From an uncultured Succinatimonas sp. (lineage in GTDB: Bacteria > Pseudomonadota > Gammaproteobacteria > Enterobacterales > Succinivibrionaceae), in contig CALBLB010000057.1 of the NCBI GenBank assembly GCA_937896115.1, positions 1-10,591 of the forward strand: a stretch of 10,591 nt of DNA, given 5' to 3'. Within the stretch, counting starts at the first letter, position 1. Each line of letters opens with the position of its first letter. Shown in pieces: positions 6,676 to 10,591 of the stretch. The translations under genes and the position numbers were made by a program. The notes under the pieces were generated by a model. That model was not told the origin of the DNA. It saw only the letters and a program-made list of their open reading frames with translations, and made no database searches.

Positions 6676-8154
6676 TCAGCGCTCTTTTACTTCCTGCCAG
6701 AATTGCTGCTCAAGCTTATTGAAAAGTTCCTGACAAGGATCTTCTGCGCGTGCGGTAAGTTTTGATACCACGACTATGGCCACAGCCGAAAGAATGAATC
6801 CCGGGACCAGCGAGTACAGATCCATGATCATGAGATTTTCCTGCGCGATCACCACGACAGCACCTGTTACCATGCCGGCAATACATCCTTTGAGGTTCAT
6901 ATTTTTCCAGAAAAGTGAAAGCACCACGGCTGGGCCGAAAGAAGCGCCGAAACCTGCCCATGCATATGAAACAAGAGACAAGATCCCCGAGGTAGGATCA
7001 GAGGCAATTGCAAAAGCTATCACTGCCACCAAAAGCAACATACCGCGGCCGCACCATACCAATTCGCTTTGAGAGGCGTGAGGTCTGACAAGACGGCGGT
7101 AAAAATCCGCTGTAAGCGTTGTTGAGGCCACCAACAACTGGCAGGATAAAGTACTCATGATGGCTGCCAAAATGGCTGACAATAAAATTCCGGCGATCCA
7201 CGGGGTAAAGAGGGTCTGAGTAATGATCACGAAGATCTTTTCCGGGTTACTGATGTCTATTTCAGGATGCAGCACGGAAAAAGCGTTACCGAAAACTCCG
7301 ATGACGACGGCACCTGCAAGACATAAAATCATCCAGCTGATGGAAATACGACGGGCACCGCCCATGCCGCGCACACTCTTTGCCGCCATGAAACGTACCA
7401 GAATATGCGGCTGTCCCACATAACCTAATCCCCATCCTGCAAAAGAAACTATGGCCACCCAGGAAATGCCCTTCATAAAGCTGAACAGTTCGGGATTGCG
7501 ATCATCAACCAGCAATACTGCCGCGTTGAATCCGCCGGCTTCGGTAAAAATGAAAATAGGAGTCAGGATCAGTGCAAACAACATCAGTGAAGCCTGCACG
7601 GTATCGGTCCAACTTACGGCAATGAATCCGCCTATAAAGACATAGAGTATCGTGGATACGGCGCCTACCAGCAAAGCATTGCTGTAATCCATACCGAAAG
7701 TCTGTTCAAACAAACGTGCCCCGGAAACCATGCCTGATGCACAGTAAATTACAAAAAAGATCAGAATGATCACGGCTGCCAACACTGAAGTAATGCGATA
7801 TTTATCGCAAAAACGTGCGGCAAAGTAATCAGGAAGAGTCAGGGCATCTGCTGCGTTTGCCGTAAACGAACGCAATCTTGCGGCGACAAACTTAAAGTTG
7901 CACCACTGACCGATGGTAAGACCTATGGCTATCCAGGAAGCAGAGAGACCTGTAAGGTACAACGCTCCTGGCAACCCCATCAAAAGCCAGCCTGACATAT
8001 CGGAGGCTCCTGCAGAAAGCGCCGTAACGAACTTTCCAAGGCGTCTGCCTCCTAATACGTAATCGCTTAATGACGAGGTTGATTTGGCTGCGACAATGCC
8101 TATAACCAACATGCCGAATATATAAACAATGAATGTGGTGGTTGTGGTAAACAT
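6676..8154 (-). CDS. putP: Sodium/proline symporter PutP
   Basis: PutP is an inner-membrane carrier of the sodium:solute symporter family (SSF) that imports L-proline with Na+. The 492-aa product aligns with E. coli PutP (502 aa) over its whole length, with many hydrophobic helices consistent with the 13-TM SSF fold. Sodium-site residues are kept: D52/M53 in SAGASDMSGW and S334/T335 in AAIMSTLSCQLL. Other signatures are DYVLGGRRLG, WTDTVQASLMLFALILTP, WGLGYVGQPHILVRF, the FTPWIAGILLSAILA stretch and SYAWAGFGASFGP. The start is the ATG at 8154, which reproduces the E. coli N-terminus; GGA lies 7 nt before it. The frame continues to a TTG at 8184 that would add 10 hydrophilic residues and is less likely. 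No putA gene for proline degradation is in the window. Confidence 0.96.
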   Translation of the reverse strand: MFTTTTTFIVYIFGMLVIGIVAAKSTSSLSDYVLGGRRLGKFVTALSAGASDMSGWLLMGLPGALYLTGLSASWIAIGLTIGQWCNFKFVAARLRSFTANAADALTLPDYFAARFCDKYRITSVLAAVIILIFFVIYCASGMVSGARLFEQTFGMDYSNALLVGAVSTILYVFIGGFIAVSWTDTVQASLMLFALILTPIFIFTEAGGFNAAVLLVDDRNPELFSFMKGISWVAIVSFAGWGLGYVGQPHILVRFMAAKSVRGMGGARRISISWMILCLAGAVVIGVFGNAFSVLHPEIDISNPEKIFVIITQTLFTPWIAGILLSAILAAIMSTLSCQLLVASTTLTADFYRRLVRPHASQSELVWCGRGMLLLVAVIAFAIASDPTSGILSLVSYAWAGFGASFGPAVVLSLFWKNMNLKGCIAGMVTGAVVVIAQENLMIMDLYSLVPGFILSAVAIVVVSKLTARAEDPCQELFNKLEQQFWQEVKER

Positions 8155-8197
8155 TAAAGTGTCCGTGTAAATCCAAGAGCACAAAGAACTTTAAAAG

Positions 8198-8225
8198 ATC
8201 TTAACAGAAAAGCCCCGAATGACAA
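8198..8225 (-). promoter_or_regulatory. Likely putP promoter
   Basis: Read on the minus strand, -35 TTGTCA (8225-8220) and -10 TAAGAT (8203-8198) are separated by 16 bp. Transcription would begin near 8191, giving a 5' leader of about 37 nt. The -35 lies in the loop of the nadE terminator hairpin, so the two signals overlap. Confidence 0.5.
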
Positions 8226-8239
8226 TTTTCGGGGCTTTT
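8208..8239 (-). terminator. Terminator after nadE
   Basis: AAAAGCCCCGAA (8208-8219) and TTCGGGGCTTTT (8228-8239) form a perfect 12-bp stem with an 8-nt loop. It is 59 nt downstream of the nadE stop on the minus strand. The T-tract is built into the stem and only four long on each side, but the GC-rich core is strong. Confidence 0.85.
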
Positions 8240-8261
8240 GCCTGATCAAGGTGCAAAACGG

Positions 8262-8274
8262 TTATCAGTGATAA
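8262..8274. repeat. Short palindrome TTATCA-G-TGATAA
   Basis: A 6-bp perfect inverted repeat around one base lies in the 3' untranslated part of nadE, between its stop and its terminator. It could be a minor hairpin or a protein-binding site for putP control; nothing identifies a regulator. Confidence 0.35.
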
Positions 8275-8298
8275 TCTTTTGCCGTAATTTTGGGCAGT

Positions 8299-10128
8299 TT
8301 AGGCTAAATCGCGCAATAAACCAGCAAAGCCGTCATTTAGCACCGGGAAAACAAAACCGCTCCTGGCATTGAGATCGTTCTTTTCGATATGGAAAGTCGT
8401 AGCACCGCGCTCACGTTTCCACTGAGCCCTTGAGAATTTGGTGAAGTAACGTACCACGAATTCTTTGAGCTCTGCTCTTTGGAAAGAGGTAAATTCTTTT
8501 TCCAAAGTATCCAGTATGCGTTTTGGTGCAAAAAGAGCTCCTTGCTGCAATTCATGGATCCTGTCAAGTACTACGTAAGGCATGAGATCCCGTTCATCAG
8601 TTTGCCCCGGTTTAAGCTCTGCTGTCGGTGCCTGTTTGGCAATATAATCCATCTGCGGCAGATGCATTCTTACATCAGGCGTGACTATCAGCCCTTCATC
8701 GGCTATGTAACGATTGATCTTTAAGATCCTGCTTTTTGAGATATCCCCGATAGGAGCAAGACCGCCTGCCGTATCACCGTCCATAGTGCAGTAACCTACG
8801 GCATCCTCTGAGGCATTGCAGGTTGTAAGCAGAAGTTTGTTGTAGCGATTGGCGATCATCCAAATTCCTGGAGCTCTGCAACGGGCCTGAATATTCTGCA
8901 AAGTAAGATCATCATGCTCCCAGCTAAGCGGAGTGGCCGGAGTAGTGGAATTGATCACTGCAGTATAATCTTTGACCAGTTGGGAAATGGACCATTCATA
9001 GTGAGTAGCGCCCAGCCCTTCTGCCACCTTTTTTGCCGCAGTACGCGTTACGCTGCCAGAAACATCCGAACCTTGATAAACGGTAATAAGAGCCTGAGGC
9101 ATTATTTCCTGTTTAACATAAGCTTCAGGATCACCGTTGTATTGAGGAAGCTTAAATCCCAAAGGCTCAAGCTGAGCTTTGAAAGTCTCAAACCCGTTGT
9201 CGCATAAGGCTGCAATCAAACCGTAGCAACATGCAGTTGCGCACAATCCCGAGTCGGCACCGCCTGAAAGCGACAAGGCAAAGCCGTGAGCCTTGGTTTT
9301 GAGCATCCAGTCATAAAGACCCAAAGATACTGCCCGCACGGCACGATCGTATTCGGGAAGCTCCGGGGTTATCCCGTCATCGGCAGTACAAAGACGCGCA
9401 CGGCTAAAAGACAAATTCTGCGATGCTGCGACTATTTTTCCGTCGCAGGCAGTCACGCTCAGACCGTCATAAATACTGCTGCCGCCTTCGCATCCAAGCA
9501 GTGAGGTGGTAATTACCGTGGTCTTAAGCACCAATGACAACGCAGCAGCCGTTACCTCTCTTATCGAACGAGAATTCAGTTCAAAGCGCTCAACTGATGG
9601 AGCAACCACCAAATCACAGCCTTCCACATCATGCAAATCGGCTTTATTAAAATAAATGCCGACTTTCACTCCTTGGACGTCAAAAACAGACTGTGAAACA
9701 TAAGTTTCAGCTCCGAGCACAAACTGCTCCGAACTTGCGGCAGTAGTAAGGTTGCGCACTCTGCCGTCACGACTGTCAGCAAAAGAACGAACCGCGGCTA
9801 CTCCTAAGATCTTGCCGCGCGTAAGCATGACGTACGCATCGTAACTGTGTCCGTCCCCGCCCAAAAGTACCGTGCCGACACCTATAGTCAAATTCTCAGG
9901 CATTGAATATTTAAGAGCCAATACCGCTTTGGCCGCTTGCTGAGCAAATGCGGGCATGTTGAAAATATCCGCACACTCATATCCGGTCACGCTCAGTTCA
10001 GGGAAAGCTACGAATTTAATGCCGCGCTTGGTGGCCTGACGACAGACTTCCAAAATACGGGCACTGTTGCCCTCGATATCTAGCGAGACAGTATTGATCT
10101 GTCCTGCTGCAAAAAAAGAGTGATCCAT
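8299..10128 (-). CDS. nadE: NAD+ synthetase, glutamine-type architecture with degenerate amidase domain
   Basis: NadE makes NAD+ from deamido-NAD+ with ATP and a nitrogen donor. This 609-aa protein has the two-domain layout: an N-terminal nitrilase-type glutaminase domain (about 1-245) and a C-terminal synthetase domain (about 265-609). The ATP pyrophosphatase P-loop SLSGGADSG is at 286-294. Further synthetase motifs are TCNASEDAVGYCTMDGD (436-452), LAPIGDISKSRI and APTAELKPGQTDERDL (500-515). The domain resembles the long bacterial form (about 640 aa) seen in Bacteroides-like species rather than the short ammonia-using E. coli enzyme. In the amidase domain the Glu is kept (E44 in FPELSVTGY). 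The catalytic Cys of the usual EICEDLW is missing (GIYFNKAD, residues 157-164), and the Lys of VPKTYLP is replaced (AAVRSFA; V113). The ATG at 10128 has AGAGG 13 nt upstream, an unusually long spacing. The gene stands alone, divergent from a glgX-like gene. Confidence 0.92.
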   Translation of the reverse strand: MDHSFFAAGQINTVSLDIEGNSARILEVCRQATKRGIKFVAFPELSVTGYECADIFNMPAFAQQAAKAVLALKYSMPENLTIGVGTVLLGGDGHSYDAYVMLTRGKILGVAAVRSFADSRDGRVRNLTTAASSEQFVLGAETYVSQSVFDVQGVKVGIYFNKADLHDVEGCDLVVAPSVERFELNSRSIREVTAAALSLVLKTTVITTSLLGCEGGSSIYDGLSVTACDGKIVAASQNLSFSRARLCTADDGITPELPEYDRAVRAVSLGLYDWMLKTKAHGFALSLSGGADSGLCATACCYGLIAALCDNGFETFKAQLEPLGFKLPQYNGDPEAYVKQEIMPQALITVYQGSDVSGSVTRTAAKKVAEGLGATHYEWSISQLVKDYTAVINSTTPATPLSWEHDDLTLQNIQARCRAPGIWMIANRYNKLLLTTCNASEDAVGYCTMDGDTAGGLAPIGDISKSRILKINRYIADEGLIVTPDVRMHLPQMDYIAKQAPTAELKPGQTDERDLMPYVVLDRIHELQQGALFAPKRILDTLEKEFTSFQRAELKEFVVRYFTKFSRAQWKRERGATTFHIEKNDLNARSGFVFPVLNDGFAGLLRDLA

Positions 10129-10332
10129 ATTCAGAATTTAACCTCTGCTGTGATCCTATGTCTCAAAAGAATAATTCAAAATACCACAAGCCAAGACATA
10201 GTGAGAGCAATGCCCTAAAATAGACGCACTTGAACCAAGATCTCCTTTAAAAAAACAGACCGCGTTTAAGTAAGATTTTTCTTATGACAGCATGATGCTG
10301 TCATTTTCTGTCAACCAAAATTATTAATAATC
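10129..10332. other. Divergent nadE / glgX-like intergenic region
   Basis: This 204-bp gap must hold promoters for both flanking genes. I cannot place either with confidence. It contains an 8-bp inverted repeat, CTATGTCT (10156-10163) and AGACATAG (10194-10201), 30 bp apart on the nadE side, and the palindrome at 10284-10304 on the glgX side. No tRNA or known riboswitch pattern is seen. Confidence 0.5.
10284..10313. promoter_or_regulatory. Perfect 21-bp palindrome with an extra half-site (candidate operator)
   Basis: ATGACAGCAT (10284-10293) and ATGCTGTCAT (10295-10304) are exact reverse complements around a single G. A further CTGTCA at 10308-10313 repeats the half-site in direct orientation, exactly 10 bp after the one at 10298-10303. 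It lies 20-50 bp upstream of the glgX-like start. The four Ts after the palindrome also allow a short terminator hairpin, but no plus-strand gene ends here. Confidence 0.5.
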
Positions 10333-10591
10333 ATGCATGTGATCTCTGCAGGGCACAGCCGTCATCTTGGCCCTAATCTTGAAAGCGACGGCGTAAATTT
10401 TTGCGTCTGGTGTCCTGGAGCTAAATCCATAGAGCTTTTGCTGTTTAAAACCCCTGAAGATTGCGATCCTGAAGTGATCCTGCTTGAATCCGACATTTTC
10501 CGTTCAAGTTATTACTGGCACGTAAAAGTATTGGATTTAAAAGCCGGACAAATCTATGCCTGGCGTATACGTGAAGCCAGAGATGCTGCCC
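10333..10591 (+). CDS. glgX: Glycogen debranching enzyme-like protein, N-terminal part (GlgX-type)
   Basis: Only the first 86 codons are present; the frame is open to the window end. The start ATG CAT GTG ATC at 10333 is followed by a CBM48-type domain: SRHLGPNLESDGVNFCVW, then PGAKSIELLLF, and YYWHVKVLDLKAGQIYAWRI. This is the pattern at the N-terminus of GlgX/isoamylase enzymes (E. coli GlgX has LGAHYDGQGVNFTLFS), which cleave alpha-1,6 branches from phosphorylase-trimmed glycogen. The catalytic GH13 domain would lie beyond the window, so a related branching enzyme or pullulanase is not excluded. No clear Shine-Dalgarno sequence precedes the ATG, and an in-frame stop at 10285-10287 limits earlier starts. 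Confidence 0.75.
   Translation, partial: MHVISAGHSRHLGPNLESDGVNFCVWCPGAKSIELLLFKTPEDCDPEVILLESDIFRSSYYWHVKVLDLKAGQIYAWRIREARDAA

Noticed and set aside
7892..8182. 96-aa minus-strand frame overlapping the putP start
   Set aside because: Its reading frame is offset from the clear PutP homology and its composition (His/Arg-rich) is typical of an out-of-frame shadow.
10218..10236. GGTTCAAGTGC on the minus strand as a tRNA T-loop
   Set aside because: No acceptor stem, anticodon arm or CCA-like end can be found at the required distances.
10216..10250. AAAGGAG followed by TTG GTT CAA on the minus strand as a nadE leader peptide
   Set aside because: The frame is only seven codons, starts with TTG at a very short 3-nt spacing, and lacks any codon bias pointing to attenuation.

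Overview
The window looks like a chromosomal housekeeping region of a gammaproteobacterium. It carries a short E. coli-style 4.5S SRP RNA, proteins close to the E. coli RibA, TruB and PutP families, moderate-to-low GC, and tight hairpin-plus-T-run terminators. The mix of an M18 aminopeptidase of the PRK02256 type, an AAA-ATPase-like (PF09820) protein and a two-domain NadE would fit an anaerobic, host-associated lineage such as Succinivibrionaceae. That placement is inference, not proven by the sequence. I see no transposase, integrase, CRISPR array or tRNA gene.

Layout, left to right. Bases 1-467 are non-coding leader with small hairpins. Then come ribA (GTP cyclohydrolase II, +) with its own terminator and an M18 metallo-aminopeptidase (+). 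A shared bidirectional terminator separates the latter from a convergent minus-strand pair: truB (tRNA pseudouridine-55 synthase) followed 5 nt later by an unrecognised exported protein. Divergent from truB is ffs (4.5S RNA, +). Seventeen nucleotides past its 3' end begins an AAA-ATPase-like protein (+) whose Walker A and B motifs are both degenerate. An unrecognised two-TM membrane protein (-) converges on it. The minus strand then carries putP (Na+/proline symporter) and nadE (NAD+ synthetase with an N-terminal nitrilase-type domain). At the right edge, divergent from nadE, is the 5' part of a glycogen-debranching-type (GlgX-like) gene (+), cut by the window end.

Most genes are independent units in cofactor synthesis (riboflavin, NAD), tRNA modification, peptide and proline use, protein targeting and glycogen turnover; no single pathway unites them. 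The main surprise is NadE. Its glutaminase domain keeps the nitrilase Glu but lacks the catalytic Cys and Lys, so this 609-aa protein looks like a glutamine-type NAD synthetase with a dead amidase. Second is the ffs-adjacent pseudo-ATPase, whose longest open frame starts artefactually inside the SRP RNA. Regulatory points of note are a putP promoter whose -35 lies in the loop of the nadE terminator, and a perfect 21-bp palindrome with a third half-site in the nadE/glgX intergenic region.
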